Shown here one piece after another: positions 1 to 7,667 of a DNA stretch of 64,000 bases. The stretch is from the NCBI GenBank assembly GCA_024998815.1, contig JACEUQ010000001.1, forward strand, positions 1,701,683 through 1,765,682. Reading direction: 5' to 3'. Numbering within the stretch: the stretch's first letter is position 1; each line of letters starts with the position of its first letter. The DNA is from Opitutus sp. GTDB taxonomy: Bacteria > Verrucomicrobiota > Verrucomicrobiia > Opitutales > Opitutaceae. A program made the position numbers and the translations under genes. The notes under the pieces were generated by a model. That model was given only the letters and a program-made list of their open reading frames with translations, searched no databases and had not been told where the DNA came from.

Positions 1-26
1 GTGAATGCATTGATTCTGAAGTTTGG

Positions 27-284
27 CTATCGCTTAAAAATAAACCTTATCGCGTCCCAAATTCCGGCGTATTTCTGATTACGGCCAATATAATTTTCAA
101 GAACGTAAAACAAGTAATAATAAAACCTGCAAAAACCCCAAATCGTAGTGGCCAACAGAAAAGCGGTACGAAAATTTTGGCTTTCGAATAAAATCGTCCC
201 GCCCGCCAAAAGGCCGATAAGCAAAAACAGAAAACCTTTCGCGTGAAGCAATGGCTTACTTTTGATGTCACGAAATAGGCTCAT
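27..284 (-). CDS. Cassette-encoded small membrane protein
   Basis: An 85-residue protein with two or three hydrophobic segments (about residues 15-33, 40-60) and basic ends, so probably an inner-membrane protein. It starts 6 bases from the attC core at 291, as integron cassette genes do. Its own attC would lie to the left of the window. I do not recognise the family. The AT-rich composition matches the other cassettes and differs from the chromosome after 12.7 kb. Confidence 0.6.
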   Translation of the reverse strand: MSLFRDIKSKPLLHAKGFLFLLIGLLAGGTILFESQNFRTAFLLATTIWGFCRFYYYLFYVLENYIGRNQKYAGIWDAIRFIFKR

Positions 285-290
285 AATTTT

Positions 291-393
291 GCCGAACGTT
301 AAAGCTCAGCGATGAACGTGCTTGGCGCGGAGTGTGCTGCTCGGAGCACGATCCGTGACAAGCACGTTCATTCGCTGTAGCGCCTGGTTCGGC
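291..393 (-). other. attC recombination site (cassette of the 154-residue protein)
   Basis: A 103-bp imperfect palindrome bounded by GCCGAAC (291-297) and GTTCGGC (387-393). The inner arms (GCGATGAACGTGCTTG against CAAGCACGTTCATTCGC) pair with one extrahelical base, which is the strand-selecting asymmetry of attC sites. It belongs to the cassette gene on its right. Confidence 0.93.
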
Positions 394-497
394 TCTGTGG
401 TTTCGATTTCGGAGTCATCCGCAAAAACGAAAAGGGCCAGCCATTCCAATCATAACACGCTTGAAACTCTGGCCCTAAGCGGGATCTAGTTACAATA

Positions 498-962
498 TTA
501 CGAATCAAGAACCGCTCCGCTTGGTATAGAAAATAGCAATATTGGGGGGACAAATTGAACACTACGCACAGGGAACCGATATTGATTCATAATCTCCCCC
601 GTTATAACCCAGCGCTTGCAACCGGCATCAATAAGATAGACTGGACTCGTGCCAAAACCGCAAGCTAGAATCGCGCCATCTGAGATTGGTAAGGCTTCGG
701 GTATCTTATCTATGTCAATATCTCTTATGATATCAGCCGTACTCTTACCGAATAGATTTTCGTATGTGCCCATTGATGGAATGAGGCGGCGATAACCATT
801 ATCTATCAACCAAACTTTTGGGTTGTCGTCACCAGGAAGCTTAACGCGTTTACCATTAAGGTCTGGTCTCGGTTTTTGGACAAATAGCTCAGGAGGAGAC
901 TTCCGATTCGAGGAAATTCCTTCCGTTGTTTTAGATGCATTTGGATTAGACGTTTTTTTCAT
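498..962 (-). CDS. Cassette protein with two 'G-x-R/K-R-x-I' wall-associated type repeats
   Basis: 154 residues with no signal peptide. After a polar, Ser/Asn/Lys-rich N-terminus (1-45) there are two copies of a short repeat: WLIDNGYRRLIP near 51-62 and VYLIDAGCKRWVI near 108-120. Each is linked to a 'sDGaIL.cG' type segment. Such repeats occur in extracytoplasmic proteins of many bacteria, and their function is not settled. The gene fills the cassette whose attC is at 291-393. The 104 bases between stop codon and attC hold nothing I recognise. Product function unknown. Confidence 0.6.
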   Translation of the reverse strand: MKKTSNPNASKTTEGISSNRKSPPELFVQKPRPDLNGKRVKLPGDDNPKVWLIDNGYRRLIPSMGTYENLFGKSTADIIRDIDIDKIPEALPISDGAILACGFGTSPVYLIDAGCKRWVITGEIMNQYRFPVRSVQFVPPILLFSIPSGAVLDS

Positions 963-1027
963 ATTAATTTAGTATTATTGCGGGGAAATTATATTACAAA
1001 ATGCGCCGATAGATTTTTTCTTTCTTT

Positions 1028-1155
1028 GCCGAACGTTTAAGCTCAGCGATGAACGTGCTTGGTGCTAATAATTAGAATGCAAGCGGCCTCGGGCACCAGT
1101 CAATAACCAGTCGATATTGTTACGTTACGGAAACAAATGCAAATCCGTCTATTTT
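1028..1155 (-). other. Broken attC / cassette remnant
   Basis: The first 37 bases (1028-1064) match the R' side of the array attC, from GCCGAAC through the arm ending GTGCTTGG. Then the match stops, and the remaining 91 bases before the next attC contain neither the partner arm nor a gene. This looks like a deleted cassette that kept only the recombining half-site. It could not fold into a full attC hairpin. Confidence 0.7.
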
Positions 1156-1258
1156 GCCGAACGTTTAAGCTCAGCGACGAACGTGCTTGGCGCGGAGTGT
1201 GCTGCTCGGAGTACAATCCGTGACAAGCATGTTCGTTCGCTGTAGCGCTTGGTTCGGC
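1156..1258 (-). other. attC site (first copy of the duplicated 104-residue cassette)
   Basis: 103 bp bounded by GCCGAAC and GTTCGGC, arms with GACGAACGTGCTTGG. Identical to the site at 10027-10129. It is followed at 1261-1300 by a 40-bp motif that recurs beside six other attC sites. Confidence 0.93.
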
Positions 1259-1319
1259 TCAGTACGGTTTGGGTTTCTGGCTCCAGAGATATTCATACGC
1301 AAAAATTTATAAATTGAGC

Positions 1320-1634
1320 TTATGGCTTCATTATTTTAGTAAGATCTATAAAACGATCCGCACCAAATAATTCGCAGTAGGGTAATTTCGACAACTCAAA
1401 TCGCAATCGTCCTCGGTCAACAGGAACATGCGTCTTTGCCTCTAAACATAAATGGGCCAGAAGTGTTGAACCAACTAATCGAATAACATCTACCTCCTGA
1501 ATTCCCTGCGCCAATAACCGAGAATAATGGATTCCGATTTCAGGCAAGGCGGGATCTAAGCGACTTTTGGCAACAATGCTGGCGATAAATGCATTAAACT
1601 GCTGCAAATCGTCTTTCTTTAATTTTTTACTCAC
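1320..1634 (-). CDS. Hypothetical cassette protein, copy 1 of 2
   Basis: 104 residues beginning with a GTG codon (MSKKLKKDDLQQFNAFIAS). The protein is soluble, predicted mostly helical, with a basic first ten residues, and of no family I recognise. The whole cassette (about 1156-1696) is repeated without visible difference at 10027-10567, which suggests recent duplication. On its upstream side it abuts the attI-like core at 1697-1703, not a normal attC, so it sits in a 'first cassette' position relative to that element. Confidence 0.55.
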   Translation of the reverse strand: MSKKLKKDDLQQFNAFIASIVAKSRLDPALPEIGIHYSRLLAQGIQEVDVIRLVGSTLLAHLCLEAKTHVPVDRGRLRFELSKLPYCELFGADRFIDLTKIMKP

Positions 1635-1696
1635 AAAAAATTGGGGGGTTAAGTTTCAATATTACTAACGATTACAATGTGTTTTTAGTCATTCTT

Positions 1697-1897
1697 GCCG
1701 AACGTTGTGTAGGTGGAAGAAAGTAAACATAGGCAGGCTTTAAACCGACCTATCTGGAAAAAAGTAGACTTTTTGTAGATTAGGCTAACTTCTACCTCAA
1801 GCCCAAAATCTGGAAGTTGAGCTATAAATGAGCTTTGCGGCTCCTGCCGCCATCAAAACCCATCGAAGACGAATTTCGGCGGTTTTTGGTTATTTTT
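1697..1897 (-). other. attI / integrase-promoter-like element inside the array (copy 1)
   Basis: A gene-less 201-bp segment between two cassettes. Its left edge (GCCGAACGTTGTGTAG, 1697-1712) has a core site followed by the same GTTGTGTAG seen at the true attI (12370-12385), not by the attC arm. At about 1730-1797 it matches the sequence just before intI (12682-12747), sharing for example CTTTTTGTAGATTAGGC. No coding sequence is present. The right part, including GCGGCTCCTGCCGC, is shared with the second copy at 9835-10026. I infer a fossil or relocated attI region. Confidence 0.7.
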
Positions 1898-2000
1898 GCC
1901 GAACGTTTAAGCTCAGCGATGAACTGCGTTGGCGCGGAGCGTGCTGCTCGGAGCACGATCCGTGACAATGCAGTTCATTCGCTGTAGCGCTTGGTTGGGC
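1898..2000 (-). other. attC site (first CPBP cassette)
   Basis: 103 bp from GCCGAAC to GTTGGGC, with arms containing GATGAACTGCGTTGG and CAATGCAGTTCATTCG. Identical to the site at 8572-8674. Confidence 0.93.
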
Positions 2001-2010
2001 TCAGTGGTTT

Positions 2011-2682
2011 TCATCCGAAAACGATAATATCAGTAATGGTGTGAGCAATCATTAACACCGTGATGTTGGGGTACAAAACATAAAAAATTGATGAGAAAAC
2101 ACCAACCGCAAACGTAGGAACCAAATTCTGAATTCCGCCTTCCCAATGAATAACAGAAAACAGAAAAGATGAAACAATCACGAAAAGAAAACTAGCGCTA
2201 AAGCCAAAACCAAAAAAACGACGAACAAATGACCTAAAAAAAAGCTCCTCTACAACTCCAGCCGTAAGTGAAAACCACAGTAAAACAAAAAATCCGGCCA
2301 AACCACCGCGCGGAATTAGTGAGCCATAATTAAACCCATTTGCTAAATAATTAACACTGAAAACCAACTTCGACCAAGCCTGAACACCCACATAAACGTG
2401 ATAAAACAGAAAGATGGCAGCAGAACAAAAAAGCAAATACTGAATCCACTGAGAGACTGAACACGGCAATGAAAATCCTAGATCCTTAAAATTACCACCG
2501 CGCTTTGAAAAAACATACAAAGTCACCAAAGGAACCAATAACCAAGTAAATAAATCCACAGACCAATATAAAACCGGCGAATCCACCAGCAATGGATTGT
2601 AAAAACCGTTCAATAAGAGCAAAGAAAATAAGGGTAGAAATAAGCCCAACCAGAAACCAAAATTAAATCGAAGGGTTTCCAT
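2011..2682 (-). CDS. CPBP family intramembrane metalloprotease, copy 1 of 2
   Basis: 223 residues with about six to eight membrane segments. The Abi/CPBP signature is present: EELFFRSFVRR (Glu-Glu-x3-Arg) and a downstream SVIHW histidine. Members of this family (relatives of the type II CAAX protease Rce1) act in the membrane, and some give immunity to bacteriocins; the substrate here is unknown. I chose the ATG at 2682 over an in-frame TTG at 2694 inside the attC core. Only about 7 bases separate the ATG from the core, so translation is leaderless or uses upstream sequence. The entire cassette recurs at 8572-9362. Confidence 0.85.
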   Translation of the reverse strand: METLRFNFGFWLGLFLPLFSLLLLNGFYNPLLVDSPVLYWSVDLFTWLLVPLVTLYVFSKRGGNFKDLGFSLPCSVSQWIQYLLFCSAAIFLFYHVYVGVQAWSKLVFSVNYLANGFNYGSLIPRGGLAGFFVLLWFSLTAGVVEELFFRSFVRRFFGFGFSASFLFVIVSSFLFSVIHWEGGIQNLVPTFAVGVFSSIFYVLYPNITVLMIAHTITDIIVFG

Positions 2683-2688
2683 ATTTTT

Positions 2689-2791
2689 GCCCAACGTTCA
2701 AGCTCAGCGATGACCGTGCTTGGCGCGGAGTATGCTGCTCGGAGCATAATCCGTGACAAGCATGGTCATTCGCTGTAGCGCCTGGTTCGGC
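2689..2791 (-). other. attC site (cassette of the 125-residue secreted protein)
   Basis: 103 bp from GCCCAAC to GTTCGGC. Arms carry GATGACCGTGCTTGG and CAAGCATGGTCATTCG, the mutations being mostly compensated so that pairing is kept. Confidence 0.92.
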
Positions 2792-2801
2792 TCTGTGGTT
2801 T

Positions 2802-3179
2802 TCATTTGATCCAGCGAATTGCCAGCTTCGTTTCTTTTTCTGGATATATAATTATCCAATTTTCTCCAGGCTTATTGATTATAAAATCAGACTCCGTAAA
2901 TTTGGTAATAGGAGACAATTTTTTATCCTCCAGCTCTACATACCCTTCAAGCCACACTGTAGCGATTCGTCCGTGAATCTTTCCGTCCGATTTCTTTTCA
3001 AGCTCAATTCGGTAGCCAGCGTAAAGATTAGAATCCGGAATTTTGTCCGTCTTAACGAATGCAGTCTTTCCCGCTTCGAGTTTTTTGTTTCCGACGTCTT
3101 TTATTTCGATAGTATCCGCCATTGTGGCGACGGCGCTTATCAGTGAAGCAAATAATGCAATTTTTACTTTGTAATTCAT
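2802..3179 (-). CDS. Cassette-encoded secreted protein
   Basis: 125 residues with a clear Sec signal peptide: basic MNYKVK, a hydrophobic stretch of about 12 residues, and probable cleavage after VATMA near residue 21. The mature part is charged and beta-rich, with no known domain. Export to the periplasm or outside is inferred from the signal alone. The start lies 11 bases from the next attC core at 3191. Confidence 0.6.
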   Translation of the reverse strand: MNYKVKIALFASLISAVATMADTIEIKDVGNKKLEAGKTAFVKTDKIPDSNLYAGYRIELEKKSDGKIHGRIATVWLEGYVELEDKKLSPITKFTESDFIINKPGENWIIIYPEKETKLAIRWIK

Positions 3180-3190
3180 GGCTTTATTTT

Positions 3191-3293
3191 GCCGAACGTT
3201 TAAGCTCAGCGATGAACGTGCTTGGCGCGGAGCGTGCTGCTCGGAGCACGATCCGTGACAAGCACGTTCATTCGCTGTAGCGCCTGGTTGGGC
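3191..3293 (-). other. attC site (restriction-modification cassette)
   Basis: 103 bp from GCCGAAC to GTTGGGC, consensus arms. It ends a cassette of about 2.06 kb, the largest in the array. Confidence 0.93.
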
Positions 3294-3302
3294 TCCGTGG
3301 TT

Positions 3303-3947
3303 TTATATTTCAAAACTACGCAATAATCCTGTAAGCGACGAATTCCAATGGCCTTCATTTATTGCCGTAGGAATTGGCTGCATTATTTCAATAAGTTCTT
3401 TGCTTCCACGCCGGGGCACTAAATTTTGCGTAAGGCAATATGCAAACTTACGCCAGTCGCGCGTTCCAGGCCATAGACAAACAGCTATCAAATGAAAATC
3501 CGTGAACTTGTATGGTCTAGTTGACTGTCCATCAGCACCTTTCCCACTTCTCGTCTTCTGAACCTCAACAATCCAGTTACCATTCTTAATTTTAACGGAA
3601 CCCTTTTCAACCCTCTGGTTCTTTACTTGAATAGAAACCTTCATCCCGAGACTATTTTCAATGAGTGCATCATATGGCAAATCAGTAGCCGACACATCAC
3701 TCAATCTCCAATCAGTATTTTCCAACTGTTCAGGCAATACCTCTTTAATAAAAACAGATTCAGCAATAATACCTCGCACTCCCCGTTTCGTTAAATCAGA
3801 TGAGCGTGAGATAGCATCCAAAATAATTTCGGCATTTATATCAAACTCAACCTCTAACTGATGGCGCGGTAGCGCCGACAATACTAACTTTCTTTTCTTA
3901 GGAGAAAGCTTTAGCAACTGCTCCTGCAATACCTCTATTTCTTTCAT
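3303..3947 (-). CDS. Probable type II restriction endonuclease
   Basis: 214 residues. I infer a restriction enzyme from a possible PD-(D/E)xK-type core, E63 ... D93 ... QVK (107-109) in strand-like contexts (PYDALIENS, VSIQVKNQR), and from its partners. It overlaps by 4 bases the gene for a helix-turn-helix protein and lies opposite a DNA methyltransferase, the usual layout of controller-regulated restriction-modification systems. Q in place of D/E in the last motif occurs in some members of the fold. I cannot assign a recognition sequence. Alternative: another nuclease or a non-enzymatic DNA-binding protein. Confidence 0.6.
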   Translation of the reverse strand: MKEIEVLQEQLLKLSPKKRKLVLSALPRHQLEVEFDINAEIILDAISRSSDLTKRGVRGIIAESVFIKEVLPEQLENTDWRLSDVSATDLPYDALIENSLGMKVSIQVKNQRVEKGSVKIKNGNWIVEVQKTRSGKGADGQSTRPYKFTDFHLIAVCLWPGTRDWRKFAYCLTQNLVPRRGSKELIEIMQPIPTAINEGHWNSSLTGLLRSFEI

Positions 3948-4147
3948 TTTTTATTTGGTTTTCGTCCTGCGGGATTCGGTTCGAAAGCCAAAACATCAGC
4001 CTTAGAAACGAAAATATGCCCGCCAAAAGAGAAAGTGCGAAGGCGCTTAGCCTGAACTAATTTCGAAATAGCCTGCCGTGAAACATCGCGCAAACGAGCT
4101 GCCTCTGATTGACTTATCCAATTTTCTGGGTCCTCAATCATGCTCAA
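3944..4147 (-). CDS. Helix-turn-helix regulator, probable controller protein of the R-M cassette
   Basis: 67 residues. Residues 11-57 form an excisionase/MerR-type helix-turn-helix with wing (SQSEAARLRDVSRQAISKLV, then GGHIFVSKADVLAF). A Lys-rich tail follows. The gene is translationally coupled to the endonuclease (ATGA overlap at 3944-3947) and divergent from the methyltransferase. A perfect inverted repeat, GTTGACA-G-TGTCAAC, lies just upstream of its start. I infer that it times restriction against modification by binding there. Confidence 0.65.
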   Translation of the reverse strand: MSMIEDPENWISQSEAARLRDVSRQAISKLVQAKRLRTFSFGGHIFVSKADVLAFEPNPAGRKPNKK

Positions 4148-4158
4148 TTCAATAATTG

Positions 4159-4173
4159 GTTGACAGTGTCAAC
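4159..4173. promoter_or_regulatory. Palindromic operator candidate between the controller and methyltransferase genes
   Basis: GTTGACAGTGTCAAC is a perfect 7-bp inverted repeat around one base. It lies 12 bases upstream of the HTH gene start and 50 bases upstream of the methyltransferase start, in the divergent promoter region. The position and symmetry fit a dimeric repressor/activator site. Confidence 0.55.
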
Positions 4174-4222
4174 TTTTTGGGTTGTGCTTGCCTTATCCGA
4201 TAAACCCTAAAATTTACAAAAA

Positions 4223-5248
4223 ATGAAAACGTCGAAGTCACAACACAGCAAAGACCGCAATCAAGGTGGTTTAGACCTTTTTGACCCGCAGAAAGCAAGC
4301 CCGGATTTGATAGCCCAATCAATTCCATGGCTCGATGATGTAATGGGTTCCAAGCCAGGCTATAAGACCAAACTTGGCACCGCCGTAGTTGGAGACTCAC
4401 TCGAACTCCTCGCAGCCATCCCATCTAACTCCGTAAACTTAGTCGTTACTTCACCACCATACGCACTTCACTTTAAAAAAGCGTATGGCAATGCCGATAA
4501 ACATAATTACGTGGAGTGGTTTTTGCCTTTCGCAAAAGAAATTCACCGAATTCTAACAGACGATGGATCATTCGTTTTAAATATAGGCGGAAGCTACAAC
4601 CAAGGATCGCCAACTAAATCACTATATCAATTCCATCTATTGATCGCGCTTGTAGAGCAAGTGGGGTTTCATTTAGCCCAAGATTGCTTCTGGTATAATC
4701 CAGCCAAAATGCCTGTTCCTGCTGAGTGGGTAACGATACGCAGAATCAGAATAAAAGACTCGGTAGAATACGTGTGGTGGCTTAGTAAAACCAAAAACCC
4801 AAAAGCATCGAATCGCCGAGTGCTAAAAGAATATAGTCCAGACATGCTAAGATTGGCCGAACGTGACAAAATAGCTACTCAACGCCCATCTGGACATGTG
4901 ATAAACGAAAGCTGGAAAGATACAACGGCTAAGGGCGCAATCCCTTCAAATGTAGTAGAATCCATGGATGATGAAGCACCCGATTCGATGCTTAAAATGG
5001 GAAATAATTCAGCAAATGATAAATACACGCTCAGATGCAAAGAGGCTGGCGTAACAATTCATCCGGCACGTTTCCCCGCTGCGCTACCCGAATTTTTCAT
5101 CAAGCTGACAACAGAACCAGGCGATTTAGTAATCGATCCATTTTCAGGCTCAAACACAACAGGCTCAGTATGTGAAAAACTTGGAAGAACCTGGAAGTCG
5201 TTTGAGCTAAATGAAGAATACGTTAGAGGCGGAATATACCGGTTCTAA
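4223..5248 (+). CDS. DNA methyltransferase, beta class (probably N4-cytosine)
   Basis: 341 residues. Catalytic motif IV is TSPPY (76-80) and the AdoMet-binding motif I is [10 protein letters not shown] (305-314). This order defines the beta class of amino-methyltransferases. SPPY, rather than DPPY, favours N4-cytosine over N6-adenine, although this is only a tendency. It would protect host DNA against the endonuclease encoded at 3303-3947. The gene runs on the strand opposite to all other cassette genes, so it needs its own promoter in the 75-bp gap before 4223. Its stop is 5 bases from the next attC core. Confidence 0.88.
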   Translation: MKTSKSQHSKDRNQGGLDLFDPQKASPDLIAQSIPWLDDVMGSKPGYKTKLGTAVVGDSLELLAAIPSNSVNLVVTSPPYALHFKKAYGNADKHNYVEWFLPFAKEIHRILTDDGSFVLNIGGSYNQGSPTKSLYQFHLLIALVEQVGFHLAQDCFWYNPAKMPVPAEWVTIRRIRIKDSVEYVWWLSKTKNPKASNRRVLKEYSPDMLRLAERDKIATQRPSGHVINESWKDTTAKGAIPSNVVESMDDEAPDSMLKMGNNSANDKYTLRCKEAGVTIHPARFPAALPEFFIKLTTEPGDLVIDPFSGSNTTGSVCEKLGRTWKSFELNEEYVRGGIYRF

Positions 5249-5253
5249 TTTTT

Positions 5254-5352
5254 GCCCAACGTTAAAGCTGAGCCATGGAGAGGGTTGGCGCGATGAGTGG
5301 CTCTGCACTCAGCGTGACAACCCTCGGAATTGGCTCTAGCGCCTGGTTGGGC
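5254..5352 (-). other. Divergent attC site (99 bp)
   Basis: Bounded by GCCCAAC and GTTGGGC. The outer core is kept, but the arms are different (CCATGGAGAGGGTTGG and CAACCCTCGGAATTGG) and the loop is 4 bases shorter than in the other sites. It belongs to the cassette of the 136-residue protein. The difference suggests a cassette acquired from another integron. Confidence 0.88.
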
Positions 5353-5746
5353 TCCGTTCTTCTTTTTGGTTTTGGTTTTGGGTTTGGGTTTGGTCTTCTG
5401 CTCGCAGGACTAGCTGCCAGAGAAGAGCGATTGCGGAGAGAGCGACGGTCACGAAAAGGCCGTATATCATAAATCTTCTATCAAAAGTAAGTGGCTCTGT
5501 ATTTGTATCTAACCATCCATTCGCATTCTGACCTAATCGAACTCGCATAAAGCCGTCTGTCTTTTTGGTCATCTCGATCAACTTTCCATGAAACGCATAA
5601 TCTATAACGGTCTGAAATTCTTTATTCGAGAACTTCAATCTCTCACATATTTGTTGCGCAGACTTCGCGCTCCATTGGTTGGATTCTTTGGGTGCCGATT
5701 CCAATGCTCGGAGGAACTTCCTGGCAAGCTGTTCAGTGGTTTTCAT
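5336..5746 (-). CDS. Cassette protein, soluble N-terminal domain plus one membrane segment
   Basis: 136 residues. Residues 1-85 look like a small helical, winged-helix-like domain. A single membrane segment follows (about 90-112, FMIYGLFVTVALSAIALLW), then a low-complexity tail rich in Gln/Asn/Thr (QTQTQNQNQ). The stop codon lies inside its own attC. Family and function are unknown. Anchoring in the inner membrane with the N-terminus in the cytoplasm is inferred. Confidence 0.55.
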   Translation of the reverse strand: MKTTEQLARKFLRALESAPKESNQWSAKSAQQICERLKFSNKEFQTVIDYAFHGKLIEMTKKTDGFMRVRLGQNANGWLDTNTEPLTFDRRFMIYGLFVTVALSAIALLWQLVLRAEDQTQTQNQNQKEERSPTRR

Positions 5747-5751
5747 TTTTT

Positions 5752-5854
5752 GCCCAACGTTTAAGCTCAGCGATGAACGCGCTTGGCGCGGAGCGTGCTG
5801 CTCGGAGCACGATCCGTGACAAGCGCGTTCATTCGCTGTAGCGCCTGGTTCGGC
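5752..5854 (-). other. attC site (cassette of the 134-residue protein)
   Basis: 103 bp from GCCCAAC to GTTCGGC, with arms GATGAACGCGCTTGG and CAAGCGCGTTCATTCG. Confidence 0.93.
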
Positions 5855-6259
5855 TCATTTTGTATCTTTTCTGTATGCATCTAAATCCGTTGTTCCCGAG
5901 TAAAGGTGGCGAATAAAACTATTCCGTTCATGCCAGATAATATCCAAATCCCAGACGCAAAATGAATACTTCGTCAAGTCTTCAACCCAAACATCAGGCT
6001 CTTTCACTGACACACTCACGAAAAGCTCATTATTATTCCGCCACCAACCAACAATTAAATATTCGCAAGTGGCACCGTCATGCAAAATAGCGAATCCAGG
6101 CGTGGCGGAATCTATTTTCTTCTGGGACTTCACGAAAGCCAACCTATCCTGATAACGACTAGCATCAACTTCGGCTCCGCTTGCAGAAATAGTGTAGAGT
6201 TTAAGCCCATCAGCATCGAATGTTGGCGAAAGCGAAGAAGTTTTGCGTGGCTTATACAT
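5855..6259 (-). CDS. Conserved-type cassette protein of unknown function
   Basis: 134 residues, soluble. The central block (ATPGFAILHDGATCEYLIVGWW, residues 53-74, and YSFCVWDLDIIWHERNSFIRH, about 98-118) resembles a hypothetical family often found in integron cassettes, with a Trp-Trp pair and a late HER-type motif. I recall the pattern but cannot name a biochemical role. The stop codon directly abuts the attC core. Confidence 0.6.
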   Translation of the reverse strand: MYKPRKTSSLSPTFDADGLKLYTISASGAEVDASRYQDRLAFVKSQKKIDSATPGFAILHDGATCEYLIVGWWRNNNELFVSVSVKEPDVWVEDLTKYSFCVWDLDIIWHERNSFIRHLYSGTTDLDAYRKDTK

Positions 6260-6270
6260 TGGTTATTTCT

Positions 6271-6373
6271 TCCGAACGTTAAAGCTCAGCGATGAACGCG
6301 CTTGGCGCGGAGCGTGCTGCTCGGAGCACGATCCGTGACAAGCGTGTTCATTCGCTGTAGCGCCTGGTTCGGC
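6271..6373 (-). other. attC site (cassette of the 62-residue membrane protein)
   Basis: 103 bp. The left core is TCCGAAC, one base off the usual GCCGAAC; the right core is GTTCGGC. The recurrent 40-bp motif follows at 6376-6415 with four or so changes. Confidence 0.9.
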
Positions 6374-6474
6374 TCAGTAAGGATTGGGTTTCTGACTCCA
6401 GAGATTTTCATACGCATAGATTCTGCTCCGTTTCAAATGACTACAATAAAAACATTCAGCACCAGAATTACTGC

Positions 6475-6663
6475 CTAGTCTCTGTTAATTGATTTTAAAG
6501 CTATAAAACACACCAAGAACCCTATTGCTAGTAAAATGAGGAGACCTGTTATTGAGCTAAACCACTGAAACTGATCAAGCAAAAGCCAACCACTCCGAAA
6601 AACCAATATGGAAGCTAAAAGCAAGACCAGCTCCCAAATGGTCAAGTAAGTTGATTTTTTCAT
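6475..6663 (-). CDS. Small cassette membrane protein
   Basis: 62 residues, almost entirely two membrane helices (about 9-29 and 37-56), with Lys at the N-terminus and a charged end. No family recognised. It could as well be a toxin-like or structural micro-membrane protein; nothing in the sequence decides. Confidence 0.5.
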   Translation of the reverse strand: MKKSTYLTIWELVLLLASILVFRSGWLLLDQFQWFSSITGLLILLAIGFLVCFIALKSINRD

Positions 6664-6703
6664 AGTGAAACTGAAACCAAAAGAAAACTATTCCGATAAT
6701 TCT

Positions 6704-6806
6704 GCCGAACGTTTAAGCTCAGCGATGAACGTGCTTGGCGCGGAGCGTGCTGCTCGGAGCACGATCCGTGACAAGCATGTTCATTCGCTGTAGCGCTTGG
6801 TTCGGC
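6704..6806 (-). other. attC site (cassette of the 238-residue protein)
   Basis: 103 bp from GCCGAAC to GTTCGGC, consensus arms. Confidence 0.93.
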
Positions 6807-6822
6807 TCTGTAGATTTTTTTC

Positions 6823-7539
6823 TTAATTTCCGCGTAATAAAGAAACTACACGCTGAAAGAAATTAGGTCTATGTATTTTAATTGATTTCGATGTTAGCGA
6901 ATTGCGTGATTTCAGATAGTCTGGCATCACAATCGACTGAATCTCGTCATCAATTTTTGATTGTTCTGATGGAGTTCGTAAAGGCTCATCATGATTTAGC
7001 ATCTCATCAATGAGGCACGACGCTTCATACTTCGAAAGTAAAGCGCTAGGCTCTGCACCTAAGTCACGTAAATAATCAAGCTGCTTCTCGGTTGCAGGCT
7101 CCGTAGACCAATCATCCATTTTTCGCTCCCGCATACTCGCCCACTGCTCTGAGCGAGCAGCGTAAAATGCATCGCGCTCGGCTGCATGCTCATGATACTT
7201 TGCTTCAGACCGTACTCGGTAAATAGCGTCAGCCTTTTCCCGCTCATGCTTAGGTATAACACGAAGAAGTGACTTTCTAATTCTATTTAGCTCCCAAGGT
7301 TGGACTTCTCCATCCTCCATATATCGTGCAATCTCTTCACTAAGAAATTTAAACGCAGGGATTTCCTTTTCGTCACAATCAGCAAGAAACTGTTGAAGCT
7401 CCAAGAACTCGCCTTGCGAAATCTCACCATCAGACAGCCATGCTTCGCATTTCTGGATTAAGCGAATGGCGGAACCTGTGGTCGCCTGCGATTGTGTCAA
7501 CGTCACACGTTGGGCAGCCTTGGGTTTACTTGGGGTCAT
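6823..7539 (-). CDS. Cassette protein, charged and mostly helical, function unknown
   Basis: 238 residues, no membrane segment. Residues 24-100 contain two acidic helical stretches (CEAWLSDGEISQGEFLELQ and YMEDGEVQPWELNRIRKSL) that look like repeats of one helical unit. Residues 144-185 contain TEKQLDYLRDLGAEPSALLSK, similar in style to short C-terminal modules of phage and exonuclease-associated proteins. The C-terminus is basic. No catalytic motif seen. Confidence 0.55.
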   Translation of the reverse strand: MTPSKPKAAQRVTLTQSQATTGSAIRLIQKCEAWLSDGEISQGEFLELQQFLADCDEKEIPAFKFLSEEIARYMEDGEVQPWELNRIRKSLLRVIPKHEREKADAIYRVRSEAKYHEHAAERDAFYAARSEQWASMRERKMDDWSTEPATEKQLDYLRDLGAEPSALLSKYEASCLIDEMLNHDEPLRTPSEQSKIDDEIQSIVMPDYLKSRNSLTSKSIKIHRPNFFQRVVSLLRGN

Positions 7540-7548
7540 TTTATTTTT

Positions 7549-7651
7549 GCCGAACGTCCAAGCTCAGCGATGAAGAGGAATGGCGCGACCTGTGCGGCTC
7601 GGAGCACAGGGCGTGACAGTCCTCGGAATTCGCTGTAGCGCTTTGTTCGGC
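7549..7651 (-). other. attC site with divergent arms
   Basis: 103 bp from GCCGAAC to GTTCGGC, but the arms (GATGAAGAGGAATGG and CAGTCCTCGGAATTCG) and the loop differ from the array consensus. Belongs to the cassette of the 110-residue protein. Confidence 0.9.
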
Positions 7652-7667
7652 TCAGTTTTCATTTTCA

